The notes: generated from the letters alone by a model not told the origin. A DNA stretch of 64,000 nucleotides from an uncultured Lachnospiraceae bacterium (GCA_910577115.1 CAJTMC010000008.1:1-64000); one strand, 5' to 3'; numbered from the stretch's first letter, positions 1-10,177 are shown. Made by a program: numbers and translations.

Positions 1-87
1 TTTATTCTTTATACTCTCCGAACTGCTCAACCCCCACAATCATCCATCCCTTTTCCCTCTCATTTCTGAAAATCAACCCTTTCCTGC

Positions 88-1353
88 CTATTCGCTATTG
101 AGTTTCCGAGACCGCTCTTCTAATACAATCCATATAACGTCATAAAACCCGTATTTTTCCAAAACGGGCATTACGTCCTTTTTATGTTTTTCCGCCATTG
201 CGACAACTATCAATGCCTGACTGATTCCCATATACTCGTGAATGCTTTTTATTTGTCTGCCCCTAAACGTCTTTTCAATATCCGCAGTTTTTGTTACGGC
301 AACTTCATAGTTAAAAACAGAATTATACTCCAATACTTTTGACACTTCTCTTGCCATATATCCTGCTCCATATAATATAAGGGCTTTCGCCTGCCTTATT
401 CGATTTAGCTGCATTTGTGACAGACAGTCAATATACCTTGGCTCCTGCTTAATAAACCTTTTATAAAAATAACTGTCCGCCGGATGGGATTCCAGATACG
501 TCTCCTCCGTTCCATCTTCTTGGAACATTTCCTGCAGGTTTCCGATTTCTTTCAGTCTCCTGTCAAAATATTTTTCTATCTGCCAATTGACTTCCGGAGA
601 AAATTTCATTTTCCGCCACCGTTCCATCTCCACGCAGAACAAAACCGCCATGCTCTCCAAATACCTTTTTTTAAGGGGGGAAGTTACAATAGAGCCTTCC
701 CTGTATCTCCTCAAATACAGTTGATCCGGAATGCACATGGCTCTCCTTGCCGTAACATAATATGAAAACATGCTGTCATCTGCGTATCTTAGTCCTTCTT
801 CGTCGTATAATCCATTCTCAATAAAGAAACTCCTCTTGTAACAGTATAATACTCTGTTTGCGTTTGCTCTGTCCCCGTTGCTTATAAGCTCTGCAAACAA
901 TTCCGGTCCTTGGTACACCCTCGGATAATCATGTTTCCTCACATAGTCGTTTTCATTTCCAAACCTATGCGCGTCTTCATTGTCAAAAAAGGCACGCGCC
1001 GAAAATCCCAACAAATCCAAATCGTTTTCTTTTGCACATCCATACATCCTGGAAAGTGCATTCTCCACCAACAGGTCATCGCCATCTATGTTATACAGAT
1101 ACTCCCCTACCGCATGCCGATAACCCTCATTCCTTGCCGACGCAAGACCCCTGTTTTCCAGAAGTCTGATAACCTTGACCCTGCAGTCCTTTTTTTCATA
1201 TTCCTCCAGTATCGCTCCCGACCCGTCCGTCGACGCATCATCCACGCATATCACCTCATACTCTGTTCCTTTTTGGTTCAAAATACTGTCCAAACAGTTG
1301 CGTATGTACTTCTCAAGGTTATATACAGTCACAATTACCGAAATATTTAACAT
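88..1353 (-). CDS. Family 2 glycosyltransferase with C-terminal GxG Rossmann-like module
   Basis: Predicted cytoplasmic inverting glycosyltransferase that adds a sugar to a surface glycan. The GT-A fold is clear: SVIVTVYN at the N-terminus, VDDASTDGS near residue 40 and the DGDD metal/nucleotide motif at residues 90-93. The C-terminal 90 residues hold a second module starting LYGAGYMA, which resembles a small Rossmann fold and recurs in at least five other proteins of this locus. The ATG has GAAAGGG six bases upstream. It is the last complete gene of the long minus-strand glycan locus. Donor and acceptor cannot be read from the sequence. Confidence 0.88.
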   Translation of the reverse strand: MLNISVIVTVYNLEKYIRNCLDSILNQKGTEYEVICVDDASTDGSGAILEEYEKKDCRVKVIRLLENRGLASARNEGYRHAVGEYLYNIDGDDLLVENALSRMYGCAKENDLDLLGFSARAFFDNEDAHRFGNENDYVRKHDYPRVYQGPELFAELISNGDRANANRVLYCYKRSFFIENGLYDEEGLRYADDSMFSYYVTARRAMCIPDQLYLRRYREGSIVTSPLKKRYLESMAVLFCVEMERWRKMKFSPEVNWQIEKYFDRRLKEIGNLQEMFQEDGTEETYLESHPADSYFYKRFIKQEPRYIDCLSQMQLNRIRQAKALILYGAGYMAREVSKVLEYNSVFNYEVAVTKTADIEKTFRGRQIKSIHEYMGISQALIVVAMAEKHKKDVMPVLEKYGFYDVIWIVLEERSRKLNSE

Positions 1354-1390
1354 CTTATACCCTTTCCGTGCACACAGGTCACATTGTCTC

Positions 1391-3160
1391 CTACCCTTCC
1401 AACCTGTCAGTCACTGTTACAAAATTTATGATTTTATCCATAAGCTCCTGTTTTTTACGCAAGTCATCTGTCAGTCGGTCATCCGGTATTTCATACAGTT
1501 CGCTCCTGCCATCGGAATAAACCACCAGCTTGTAACCCTCTGCAAAAATAAAACCCTCAAATGCCATCAGTCCCCTTTCCTGCTTATTTTTCCTGTATAT
1601 ATAGCGGAAATCAGGATTGTAAATTTCCGAACGCACTATTTTTATAAATTCTTTTTTTCCCGACTTGTATTTTTCTCCTTTCAGCAGAGAAATAACAATA
1701 TCATTAATATCCATGAGGGAAATAATACCCTCCTTGAACCCCACTTCCATTTCCGGTGACTTGACCACCAACGGTATCTGTATCAAATCCTCATGGAACG
1801 TGACCTGTGCATATGATATATCTCCCAACTGAGCGTTCCTTGGCAACACGATGTTGCCGTGATCGGCATACAACACAAAACGCGCTTTTATTTTGGACAG
1901 TAATGGAAACAGTATGTCATCCAAATATTTAAGGGCATCTTCATGCTGAACCACATAATCTGTGCGAAGCTGTTCCCCATTCCTCGCTAAGAAATCAAAC
2001 ATAATGCTGCTACCATCCGCGACCAATTTGTCCTTTGTATAAGGATTGGGATAAGAATAGTGACTTTCGTACAATATATGAATATAAAACAGTCCCTGCT
2101 TCTCCTCCACTGCATCTAACACAAAATCCCATATTTTTTCACTGGCAGTCTGCGCACGGTCTGTCACGCTAATTTTGTCACTATCAACATATGCGATGGA
2201 ATCCGTGTAAAAGTAAATGTTCCTTCCCTGTTCCATTGCTGTCCTGATAAACTTACACTGTTTTTCCTCAACCGTATTTTTCTCAAAATATTTGGTTCTC
2301 AAGTCAGCGTTTTCACTGTATGCCGGAATAAGGCTTTCATATGTTGACGTTGAAACAGAATAAGCATTGTTGAAAATACAGGCATTGTCATCCAGCCATT
2401 TTTTCATTTTTCCCATTAAGTCGCCTGACAAATCCTTTCTCCTCAATCCGTCTATGCACAGCATGAGCACGTTTTTATCCGCAATATCCGCTGTCGCAAC
2501 CTGTTGCAAACTGTAAATCTCACGAAGTTTATTTATGGCATAAAATTCAGTGCTACATACCCGAGCATATTCCTCTGCGGACAGTATTGCACTTCTAAAG
2601 TCTTTGATGCACACATATTCCCGAATTAATTTTTCATATGCTTTGCTTTTTTCTGTTTCAGAATCCGCTTTTAAAATCCTACGGTTGTACTCATTAATCT
2701 TTAAGTAGTGGTCATATGGATGCGCTGCGAAATAATACTCATGCGACAGTATGATCTCATTTTTTTCCAGTACGTCATAAATGTCCAAATATTTTATTTC
2801 GCTAAATTTTCCTTTCAGGATTCCCTTAACCTCTTCTCTGTACTTAAATGACGAGATGATGATACCGTCTATGCCGTTATCCCTTATCATGTCAGGGCTG
2901 ATTATGGAAAACCCGCTTTCTTTTTTTCCACTATACGTTTCATCTATAATAAATTTCACATTTTTCATTTCAAATATGAAATCTGCCATTAGCATCTTTG
3001 TGTGTTTCCCATAACACCAAACCGCCGGAGTGTTGCAGCCTGCAGTAAACCAGCGCAGCGCTTCCTTTACAATCCCGTTTACATTTCTGTTTGGCTCTGT
3101 CCTATCTATTTCAAAAAGCTGTGCCAAGTCATTGTATTTGTCCTGTAGTGTTTTTTTCAA
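1391..3160 (-). CDS. Sulfatase/LTA-synthase-fold hydrolase or phosphotransferase with N-terminal Rossmann-like module
   Basis: Residues about 45-130 form a GxG-type module (VWCYGKHT). From about residue 229 the protein has an alkaline-phosphatase-superfamily domain: metal Asp at CIDGLR (D237), a Ser/Thr-rich nucleophile segment SVSTSTYESL (268-277) like the catalytic Thr region of LtaS and EptA enzymes, YADHGN (D433, H434) and FHEDL (H456). No membrane segments are seen, unlike LtaS or EptA, so it is probably a soluble enzyme that moves or removes a phospho or sulfo substituent on a glycan precursor (inference). Start is TTG, 13 bases after a GGGAGGG site. It lies between two glycosyltransferase genes. 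Confidence 0.75.
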   Translation of the reverse strand: MKKTLQDKYNDLAQLFEIDRTEPNRNVNGIVKEALRWFTAGCNTPAVWCYGKHTKMLMADFIFEMKNVKFIIDETYSGKKESGFSIISPDMIRDNGIDGIIISSFKYREEVKGILKGKFSEIKYLDIYDVLEKNEIILSHEYYFAAHPYDHYLKINEYNRRILKADSETEKSKAYEKLIREYVCIKDFRSAILSAEEYARVCSTEFYAINKLREIYSLQQVATADIADKNVLMLCIDGLRRKDLSGDLMGKMKKWLDDNACIFNNAYSVSTSTYESLIPAYSENADLRTKYFEKNTVEEKQCKFIRTAMEQGRNIYFYTDSIAYVDSDKISVTDRAQTASEKIWDFVLDAVEEKQGLFYIHILYESHYSYPNPYTKDKLVADGSSIMFDFLARNGEQLRTDYVVQHEDALKYLDDILFPLLSKIKARFVLYADHGNIVLPRNAQLGDISYAQVTFHEDLIQIPLVVKSPEMEVGFKEGIISLMDINDIVISLLKGEKYKSGKKEFIKIVRSEIYNPDFRYIYRKNKQERGLMAFEGFIFAEGYKLVVYSDGRSELYEIPDDRLTDDLRKKQELMDKIINFVTVTDRLEG

Positions 3161-3188
3161 TCCTCACCCTCCCTTTACCTCCTTACGC

Positions 3189-4415
3189 TTATTTGAATTT
3201 TTCTATTGTCTTCCCATAAAAAGAAACCAGTTCATGGTATATTTTGTCCGGCTTAAGCCTGTTTACCGTATCCGTTGCATATTCCCCCATCTTCATCCGC
3301 TCTTCCTCTGTCAAATTCATCAGACAGTCAACCGCTTTGATAAGTGCGGTCGGAGAATCCCGTTTTATCAGCAGTCCGTTCTCTTTATTATGAATTAGCT
3401 GCTCAAAGCTTGCCCCGTAAGTTCCTATTACAATACTTCCTAACGCCATAGCCTCAATGCATGAATTCGGAAGGTTGTCAACCCTTGAAGGAAGAACGCA
3501 TGCTAACGCATTTTTCACAATCGGAAATAGCTTTTTATGCTCAACGTGCCCTAAATACACCACTCGCCCTCCATACTTCTTCCCCTGTCTCATGAGTATC
3601 CCTGCTACCTTCTGTGAATTTCCCTCTTTCTGCGAAAGCCCGTAGTCATATCCGACATACACCATGTACAAATCGCCGTATTTTTCCAGTATTTTCTCCG
3701 CTGCCTCAATTCCAACATGTGTCCCTTTCAGTCTCGAAAGCGTGCTGTTAAAAAGCAGGTATTTTTTACCTAAAAGCTTTTCTTGATAAAGGCTTTCATC
3801 CATTTCCTGATTTTCCCACAAATACGGCGATTCTATTATGGTAACGTCCTGTCCAGATCTTTTTTTGATGACGTCCGCGCAAAACCGACTCGGCGCAAAA
3901 ACCGCATCCGCTCGCTTCTCACAATGCAGCTCCAGATAATCAGCCAACTTCTTTTCTCGGACTGCACTTTTATAATCGAACTCATATTTCATCGCGTTTC
4001 TCCACAAAGAAGCATCGGAAGACGCCCTAACAACTGTCGGAATAGACCATAAACGGAAAAATCCCACCGCTTGGTAATTGGCTGTCTGCACAATATCTAT
4101 CCTGTTCTTTTTATCCTCTTGCCTCAGAGCATTATATAGCCTCCAGCTATTGTGCATCAGTGCCAACGCATACCGAATCTCCTCATCCACACTAGGGATT
4201 TCCTTCGCCATAATCCTGACAACTTCTACGTTATTTCCATATCGAAGCCTTCCATCCTGTTCCGATAATGTGATTACCGTGACATTATGTCCGTGCTTAG
4301 ACATAATGTTTGTTATATTATCCAAATACGTCGCCAGTCCGCCACGCCATTTTTCCGTCACAAACTCGCTTGTTATATACGCAATATGCACACTGTAACA
4401 CTTCCTTTTTTCCAT
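3189..4415 (-). CDS. Family 4 glycosyltransferase
   Basis: GT-B retaining glycosyltransferase. The N-terminal domain begins HIAYITSEFVTEKWRGGLATY, cut here after the glycine-rich acceptor loop. The C-terminal nucleotide-sugar domain carries LPSRVDNLPNSCIEAMALG, with the conserved Glu near residue 321, followed by the ENGLL motif. Length (408 residues) is normal for the family. It probably adds one residue of the surface polysaccharide or glycoprotein glycan made by this locus; donor and linkage are not predictable. Neighbours upstream and downstream are on the same strand with short gaps. Confidence 0.9.
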   Translation of the reverse strand: MEKRKCYSVHIAYITSEFVTEKWRGGLATYLDNITNIMSKHGHNVTVITLSEQDGRLRYGNNVEVVRIMAKEIPSVDEEIRYALALMHNSWRLYNALRQEDKKNRIDIVQTANYQAVGFFRLWSIPTVVRASSDASLWRNAMKYEFDYKSAVREKKLADYLELHCEKRADAVFAPSRFCADVIKKRSGQDVTIIESPYLWENQEMDESLYQEKLLGKKYLLFNSTLSRLKGTHVGIEAAEKILEKYGDLYMVYVGYDYGLSQKEGNSQKVAGILMRQGKKYGGRVVYLGHVEHKKLFPIVKNALACVLPSRVDNLPNSCIEAMALGSIVIGTYGASFEQLIHNKENGLLIKRDSPTALIKAVDCLMNLTEEERMKMGEYATDTVNRLKPDKIYHELVSFYGKTIEKFK

Positions 4416-4448
4416 TCATGTTTTTCTTCCGTCTGCTGTGGAGCTACC

Positions 4449-4928
4449 TTAATCAATTTCATATAAAATATCTTCAAGAGAAATAATCGGGCAGTCAATC
4501 TTCTCACTAAGCTTTTCTTCTATTTCATCAAAAAACGTAATCGCAGTGACCACAACCGCGTCAACTTCTTCCAAATTGTCATCCATAGATACAATATCCA
4601 CATCTGCATACAGGGATTCTGCATTTCTATCAATGCCATATGCAACTGTTACTGTAGAATTTTCAAGTTCATTGATCAACGTCTCTCCTGCATAGCTCAT
4701 GCCATAAACAGCAATTTTGGTATACCCATTCCTTTCAAAGTATGATGAAAGTTTTTTTCCTTCCTGTTTCACCCTTACCCACTGACTCATCATTTTATAA
4801 AGTTCTAAGTGTTTATGTGACATAGCACTCATTTTATTGAGTTTTTCACCTTCCACTTTTCCAACTGTACCTGCCCCTACAACTACGCCTATCAAAGCTG
4901 ATAATACAGAAATAATACCTTTCTTCAT
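4449..4928 (-). CDS. Membrane-anchored small protein with GxG Rossmann-like module
   Basis: Function not recognised. Residues about 4-22 are hydrophobic and glycine-rich and look like a single N-terminal membrane anchor. An amphipathic stretch follows, and then from residue 72 a Rossmann-like start IAVYGMSYAGETL with alternating strand/helix segments ending PIISLEDIL. This is the same small module that is fused to enzymes elsewhere in the locus (88-1353, 1391-3160, 4993-6321, 7384-8496, 12430-13206), but here it stands alone. It may be an accessory or scaffold subunit for the neighbouring transferases (inference). Confidence 0.7.
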   Translation of the reverse strand: MKKGIISVLSALIGVVVGAGTVGKVEGEKLNKMSAMSHKHLELYKMMSQWVRVKQEGKKLSSYFERNGYTKIAVYGMSYAGETLINELENSTVTVAYGIDRNAESLYADVDIVSMDDNLEEVDAVVVTAITFFDEIEEKLSEKIDCPIISLEDILYEID

Positions 4929-4992
4929 TTATTTTTTCTCCCTATTACAATTCATAAATATTTAAACAATTAAATTCCCTATAAACCTAACC

Positions 4993-6321
4993 TTATATCC
5001 TGTTATCATCCACCATAACTGAAAAAATACCATCATTATAGCAAGATTGATTTTTATATAATTCTTTCAAATCTTTTCTTTTCAAAATATAATTCCATAC
5101 TTCCAAATGCTTTAATACATAGTTTTCCCATGTCCAATTTGAAACGGCCTGAATTCGCATTTCTTTCTTTTTTTGCAAATCAAGAAATGCATCCCTAAAC
5201 TGGCTTACCGTACAACATGGGTAATCAATCTGACAATCCGTGTCCAAATGGTATCCCTGTGGGGTAACAATTGTACCTGCTCCAGCTGTCAACGCATCTA
5301 AATATCCCATTGTTCCTTCATCAAATCCCATATACAAAAAATAATCTATTTCCTGCATTAAGGCATTGTACGTATCATATATAAACTCCGGATAATAATT
5401 TACCTCAAACCCTCTTTCCCGCATTCTTTCTATTATCTTATTCCAACCTGCTCCCATAATTGAAAATTTAAAATAAAGAGGATTTACCCCCTCCAACACA
5501 TCCAGCAAAGCAGTAGCCCTTTTTCTCAAGTCCTCTGTATCATGGCATTTATGCGTAATTCCAATTACATACTTGTGTGGTTTTATTACACTATCCTGCG
5601 CCGGATTAATATAGCATAATTTATTCCGAGGAATTCCATATAGCACTAGCCTGTCCATCGTATCATTTGACATACAAATTCCCATACTGGCAGTTTTCAA
5701 CTGCTTTTCCAACAGCATAACCTTTTTCATATTATCCACATGTGTTATCATTAACGTATCATTTGCATAAGGCTCATATGCAACATACGGAATATGATGA
5801 TTTATATCAGCAGACGACTGCGTATTAGAAGATATTGCAACATCTATGTCATATTGTGATAAATGTTCACACATTCTGTCAGCAAATTTTTTAAATATCC
5901 ATGCTCCATCCTGACAGACCAAATTTACAGACAGTTTCCGATGTTCTTCTGCTAATTGATATGATTTTGATGTTCCCCAAAACGAATAGCCAAAAGAAAT
6001 ATTATTAAAATAATGGAATATCACTGCGTCTATTTGATATTTTTTAAGTGCATTACAAACTTCCATATAAGTTGTACTGTTATAAATAAAGACAATGATA
6101 TAAAGAGGTTCTTTCAAGTCCTGCAGTTCATTGGGTTCAATTACCCTAACTCCATTAAATTCTTTTATTTCTGTAGCATTTAAATCACAGATATAATCTA
6201 TACTAGTTAATTTATCAAAGTTCCGTTTTAGACCATTTCCAGCGCCATATGCTATTATTTTTCTTTTATTTTGGCAATACATTGCGCAAAAATCATCTTC
6301 ATATTTAGCTATTTTAATCAT
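4993..6321 (-). CDS. GT-B glycosyltransferase with N-terminal GxG module
   Basis: The N-terminal 110 residues carry the GxG-type module (IIAYGAGNGLKRNF). The rest looks like a GT-B transferase of the glycosyltransferase group 1 type: KYVIGITHKC, then a distal domain with MGFDEGTMGYLDALTAGAGTIV (cut in two here: MGFDEG and TMGYLDALTAGAG), in the place of the usual donor-binding Glu loop. The start chosen is the ATG preceded by GGAG and an 8-base spacer; an in-frame GTG three codons upstream lacks a site. It probably acts in assembly of the surface glycan. Substrates unknown. Confidence 0.75.
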   Translation of the reverse strand: MIKIAKYEDDFCAMYCQNKRKIIAYGAGNGLKRNFDKLTSIDYICDLNATEIKEFNGVRVIEPNELQDLKEPLYIIVFIYNSTTYMEVCNALKKYQIDAVIFHYFNNISFGYSFWGTSKSYQLAEEHRKLSVNLVCQDGAWIFKKFADRMCEHLSQYDIDVAISSNTQSSADINHHIPYVAYEPYANDTLMITHVDNMKKVMLLEKQLKTASMGICMSNDTMDRLVLYGIPRNKLCYINPAQDSVIKPHKYVIGITHKCHDTEDLRKRATALLDVLEGVNPLYFKFSIMGAGWNKIIERMRERGFEVNYYPEFIYDTYNALMQEIDYFLYMGFDEGTMGYLDALTAGAGTIVTPQGYHLDTDCQIDYPCCTVSQFRDAFLDLQKKKEMRIQAVSNWTWENYVLKHLEVWNYILKRKDLKELYKNQSCYNDGIFSVMVDDNRI

Positions 6322-6341
6322 TATGTTCACTCCATTTTATT

Positions 6342-7328
6342 TCAAATTTTAGAACGGCTCACTAACTGATTAAAAATATAATTAGCTTGTGCATAACAGG
6401 AATACTTTTCAAATACTAGTCTGTATCCGTTCTCTGCAATCTTACATCTTTCTTCTTCATGTGCTAAATAATATCTAATCTTTTCTTCTATATTATTTTC
6501 ATCAACTTTTACATAATTTACTCCGTCAATTAAGCCAATTATTTCCGAATCCAATGGTTCATTGGCAAACAGGCAGGCCTTAGAAGCCATTATTTCTATA
6601 TACTTGGGAGAGAAATTTCTGTATTGAAGATTTCCTGATGTAAAAAATATTTTGCATTGATTAATTGCCTCTGAAAAACTTTTTCCTGTCAAAGGTGTCC
6701 CCGGCGGCAATAATCCTGTTCCCGGATGTTTCTCGTGATAATATTTTATATTATCCATATGAAGGAGTTTTTGATGGATTGCATATCGCTCAGGATAAAA
6801 TTTGTTTTTTTCATTAATACCTGAGTTTAGATTTCCGACATCATACTTTTTCTCACAACCCCAATCATTAAAAATATGCGGATCAAAACAAGGCGGATAC
6901 CAAATAATCCTATCGTAAATCGCCAAATCCTTATATAAATGTAACGGAGCTCTCATATATGAGAAAATGTAATCAATATTATTTTGTATAATAAACTGCG
7001 CCCATTCCTCTTTCCTACAGTCCGCTTCCGACCAAAAATCACATAACATGATTGCCTTTTTACAGTTTAATTTCTCCAAATCATGATATCTGAAACCCTC
7101 TTGCAGGTTTCTCGGATCCCAGCAATCTGTCAAAAGAATCAGGTCAATTTCTTCGTCTCCAAACAGAACTTCTTTTATATCCACAAAGGAAGTTATTTCA
7201 GAATCATATAACGGATATCCTTTTCCATAACATTTAGCATTAAACAGCGCTTTTAAACCAGTTCTACAAGCCTCATGGACCTTAGCGTAATAGTTCTCAT
7301 AATTTTCGCCTTCTATAATAATTCTCAT
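6342..7328 (-). CDS. CgeB-like glycosyltransferase
   Basis: Resembles the CgeB/glycosyltransferase 1_2 type. A C-terminal domain with YRNFSPKYIEIMASKACLFANE (here split as YRNFSPKYIEIM and ASKACLFANE) is followed by a helix-rich tail with EERCKIAENGYRLVFEKYS. The mid-protein GNLNSG segment fits the family's nucleotide-sugar loop. The start chosen is seven codons inside the longest frame, because AAAGGAG lies four bases before that ATG. Likely a cytoplasmic transferase in glycan synthesis; linkage unknown. Confidence 0.75.
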   Translation of the reverse strand: MRIIIEGENYENYYAKVHEACRTGLKALFNAKCYGKGYPLYDSEITSFVDIKEVLFGDEEIDLILLTDCWDPRNLQEGFRYHDLEKLNCKKAIMLCDFWSEADCRKEEWAQFIIQNNIDYIFSYMRAPLHLYKDLAIYDRIIWYPPCFDPHIFNDWGCEKKYDVGNLNSGINEKNKFYPERYAIHQKLLHMDNIKYYHEKHPGTGLLPPGTPLTGKSFSEAINQCKIFFTSGNLQYRNFSPKYIEIMASKACLFANEPLDSEIIGLIDGVNYVKVDENNIEEKIRYYLAHEEERCKIAENGYRLVFEKYSCYAQANYIFNQLVSRSKI

Positions 7329-7383
7329 TGTTCTCCTTTCATGCACCATGCATCATCTTTAATAAAATATGAATTGATTGCAA

Positions 7384-8496
7384 TTAATTTCTTTGACCAT
7401 ATATAACACCATGCCTAAAATCCAAAGTTTCATCTATGTTGTTGTCATATAAGAAAAACATATAACCTTGCGCATAGCTGACCTTATACCCTAAAGACTC
7501 TAATATAAAGCGAATATACTCCGCGTCTTTCTTTCTGTGATAAGAGCATACCGACAATTTCACATCATTATTCCTTAACACGTTTATACCACCCAATAAT
7601 GCACTTGTTTCAGCTCCTTCTATATCCATTTTCACAAAATCCACCTTATTATTTTGCAATATAGTATCTAACGTAATACTATTTTCTGTATCTTCATCCG
7701 ACAACATTTTAGGTACAAATACAACCTTATCTTTATAAGGAGCAAACGTTAGTTGTAAAGCTTCCAACCAACTTTCATTTGATTCAACTAAATAAGCCTT
7801 AGACACTATATCAATATATGATAATGTAAAATTTCCTTCTGCTACCCCTGCATCCACAATAACATCATTGCGATTGATCCTATGTATATCGTGCATGTAT
7901 AAGTGTGGTGAGCCATCATATTGATCATTTTCTACAATATTGACAAGATACCTTTTCCCATTTTCCGTTCTAAAATTATAGTTTTTAGGGAAGTACATCC
8001 GCTTTCCCTTAAAATTGACATATGGAAAATCTCCTTTTGATCCATCACTATAAACTTCGTAAATAATTTCCTTTGTATTTTCCCGCTGATTCCGTACTGA
8101 AACAGTATGGCTTTTTAACCAATTAACCGTTTCCTTAATTTCCGCATCTTCCGATTCTTTATACTTATAAATAAGTCTTTTTGTTCTGATTATATTTAAC
8201 ATTTCAATATAATCAACAATCTTAAAACTTCCCTTTAGCTTCTGATTAATCCATGCCTTAATTTCTTTACGTGCATCCTCAGCATCACACGCTATTACGA
8301 TGTAATCAAAAAGTAATTCTGCAATTTCGTTCAGCTTATAAACCGGATATCCATAAAACGTTTCTTCATGAGTATTTTTGATATCTGTAAAACCAATCAC
8401 CTTTATATTGTCTATTGGATAAGACAACATCTTTTGAGCAAAAAATTTACCTTTATCCCCCATGCACCATACTAATAATTTTTCCTCGTCAAACAT
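7384..8496 (-). CDS. FkbM-family methyltransferase with N-terminal GxG module
   Basis: SAM-dependent O-methyltransferase of the FkbM family, expected to methylate a sugar hydroxyl. The N-terminal 110 residues are the recurring Rossmann-like module (LLVWCMGDKGKFFA). The methyltransferase domain covers about residues 205-350: VIVDAGVAEGNFTL (SAM-binding motif I), YLVESNESW (motif II) and VDFVKMDIEGAE (the FkbM-typical DIEGAE). An AGGAG site precedes the ATG. Methylation of a non-reducing sugar often caps a chain, which would fit the locus (inference). Confidence 0.85.
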   Translation of the reverse strand: MFDEEKLLVWCMGDKGKFFAQKMLSYPIDNIKVIGFTDIKNTHEETFYGYPVYKLNEIAELLFDYIVIACDAEDARKEIKAWINQKLKGSFKIVDYIEMLNIIRTKRLIYKYKESEDAEIKETVNWLKSHTVSVRNQRENTKEIIYEVYSDGSKGDFPYVNFKGKRMYFPKNYNFRTENGKRYLVNIVENDQYDGSPHLYMHDIHRINRNDVIVDAGVAEGNFTLSYIDIVSKAYLVESNESWLEALQLTFAPYKDKVVFVPKMLSDEDTENSITLDTILQNNKVDFVKMDIEGAETSALLGGINVLRNNDVKLSVCSYHRKKDAEYIRFILESLGYKVSYAQGYMFFLYDNNIDETLDFRHGVIYGQRN

Positions 8497-8524
8497 TATC
8501 TTTTTCTCCTTAGTTACCTTTATT

Positions 8525-8968
8525 TTAATGTCCCTCTTTTAATATCACTTCCTGTTTATCAATTCCAATAAACCGTCTTTTATCTGCATCTCCGGAATAT
8601 GGACCCTGCTTTACTTCTATCATTTCCACCTCTTCTATCACGAAAAATCCATGTCCGCCGGAAATCAACAAAATTATATCTCCCGCATGCAACTCTTTGC
8701 TCAATAGATAATCTTCATAATCATCATAAAAATCAACCCGAAGAATACCCTTTTTAATAAAAAGAACCTCTTGTGTCAATACCACATTCCTATGAACTAA
8801 ATTATGTACATGAGCATCAATTACTTTTCCCGTTGGCTGGTGCATATATGCCACTTGCTGCGAGTATTCATTTGGCGTAATAAAATCCACTCCTTCACAC
8901 GAATAATTATTACGAATAATCATTGCGAGCAGTTTATTTTTTTTCTTTACTTCTTCAACCTGTCCCAT
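8525..8968 (-). CDS. Cupin-fold protein
   Basis: Small beta-rich protein with cupin-like features: HVHNLVHR, then EVLFIKKGILRVDFYDD and HAGDIILLISGGHGFFVIEE, i.e. the two cupin motifs with a G(X)5HXH-like His cluster and a PG-loop equivalent. The internal ATG was chosen because GGGAGGG lies six bases upstream of it, whereas the upstream ATG has no site. In sugar clusters cupins of this size are isomerases, epimerases or nucleotide-sugar binding subunits; which applies here is not clear. Follows the sugar aminotransferase gene by about 60 bases. Confidence 0.65.
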   Translation of the reverse strand: MGQVEEVKKKNKLLAMIIRNNYSCEGVDFITPNEYSQQVAYMHQPTGKVIDAHVHNLVHRNVVLTQEVLFIKKGILRVDFYDDYEDYLLSKELHAGDIILLISGGHGFFVIEEVEMIEVKQGPYSGDADKRRFIGIDKQEVILKEGH

Positions 8969-9028
8969 CGTCTTCCCTCCCATTCCGTACAAAGTTTCAC
9001 TACTTTCAACGAGTCAACATCATCTGCT

Positions 9029-10150
9029 TTAGATTTGATTCATTACCTTCTTAAGCTTATCTACTACCTTATCCATTTGTTCCTTAGTCAGGGCAAGTCC
9101 ACTTGGAATGTAGAAGCCCTTTCTTGCAAGGTATTCTGCATTAGGATAGCTCTCATCAAAAAATAACTTCTTATTACGGTAAACCGGCTGTTCATGCATG
9201 CACCAAAAAAACGTTCTAGATCCTATTCCTTCTTCTGCCAGAAGCTTCTGTATCGTTTTATTGTCAGCATGAATATTATTGTTCAACACGATTCCATAAA
9301 CCCAATATATATTGACGGCATAATCTGTCTTTTCAATCGGAAGAATCAGACCATCTATTTCCTTCAGCTGTTCCGTATAATATCTTCCCATCTTACGTTT
9401 GCGTTCAACAAATTCATCCAGCCGCTCTAACTGTGCAAGTCCGACTGCCGCCTGTAAATTGGTAAATCGATAGTTATCACTGATTTCATCATGTACATAC
9501 CTGACATCTTTCCTAAAACACAGATTTCTAAGCATCCTGCATCTTTCTGCCGATTCCTCATTATCGGTTACAATCATGCCCCCTTCACCCGTTGTAATAT
9601 GCTTGTTGGGATAAAAACTGAATGTACTGATGTCGCCAAAGCTTCCGCATGGTTTCCCATTATATGTCTGTCCATGCATTTCTGCCGCATCTTCAATCAC
9701 TTTCAGATTATATTTCTTTGCCAGTGCAAGAATATTATTCACTTCAACCGGAAGACCATATAAATGTACAATCATGATAGCTTTCGTTCTTGACGTTATT
9801 TTTGCCTCAATCTCATCAACATTCATATTCCATGTATGTAAATCGCTATCAACTAATACTGGAACAGCTCCTACTTTTGTAACAGCCATAGCACATGATA
9901 TGATTGTAAATGTTGGCATAATAATTTGATCACCTTCGCCAATACCAAGCGCCTGAACTGCTATCTCAAGAGCTGCTGTACCATTAGAAACTGCAATACC
10001 ATATTTTCGTCCCACCGTTGCACTCATCTTTTGCTCAAATTCTTTTACAAATGGGCCTTCTGACGATATCCATCCTGTATCAATGCATTCACATAGATAT
10101 TTTTTTTCATTGCCATTTAATAGAGGCTCATTCACTGGTATAAAATTCAT
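9029..10150 (-). CDS. DegT/DnrJ/EryC1 sugar aminotransferase (perosamine synthase/LegC-like)
   Basis: PLP-dependent aminotransferase acting on a nucleotide-linked 4-keto-6-deoxy sugar. It begins with the family signature IPVNEPLLNGNEKKYL and has TGWISSEGPFV, VHLYGLP, EDAAEMHG and STFSFYPNKHITTGEGG, in which K183 should form the PLP aldimine. Length (373) is typical. The N-terminus and VHLYG region resemble GDP-perosamine synthases and LegC-type enzymes more than UDP-sugar 3-aminotransferases (judged by eye). It could supply the C4 amination step after LegB, although it lies about 19 kb downstream of legB, or make a separate amino sugar for the same glycan. Confidence 0.88.
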   Translation of the reverse strand: MNFIPVNEPLLNGNEKKYLCECIDTGWISSEGPFVKEFEQKMSATVGRKYGIAVSNGTAALEIAVQALGIGEGDQIIMPTFTIISCAMAVTKVGAVPVLVDSDLHTWNMNVDEIEAKITSRTKAIMIVHLYGLPVEVNNILALAKKYNLKVIEDAAEMHGQTYNGKPCGSFGDISTFSFYPNKHITTGEGGMIVTDNEESAERCRMLRNLCFRKDVRYVHDEISDNYRFTNLQAAVGLAQLERLDEFVERKRKMGRYYTEQLKEIDGLILPIEKTDYAVNIYWVYGIVLNNNIHADNKTIQKLLAEEGIGSRTFFWCMHEQPVYRNKKLFFDESYPNAEYLARKGFYIPSGLALTKEQMDKVVDKLKKVMNQI

Positions 10151-10177
10151 TTTTTAATCCTCATTTCCAAATATGTT

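Noticed and set aside
1..87. Short minus-strand frame ending EQFGEYKE before the window edge
   Set aside because: Only about 20-28 codons, with no clear start or family; could be the end of intergenic sequence.
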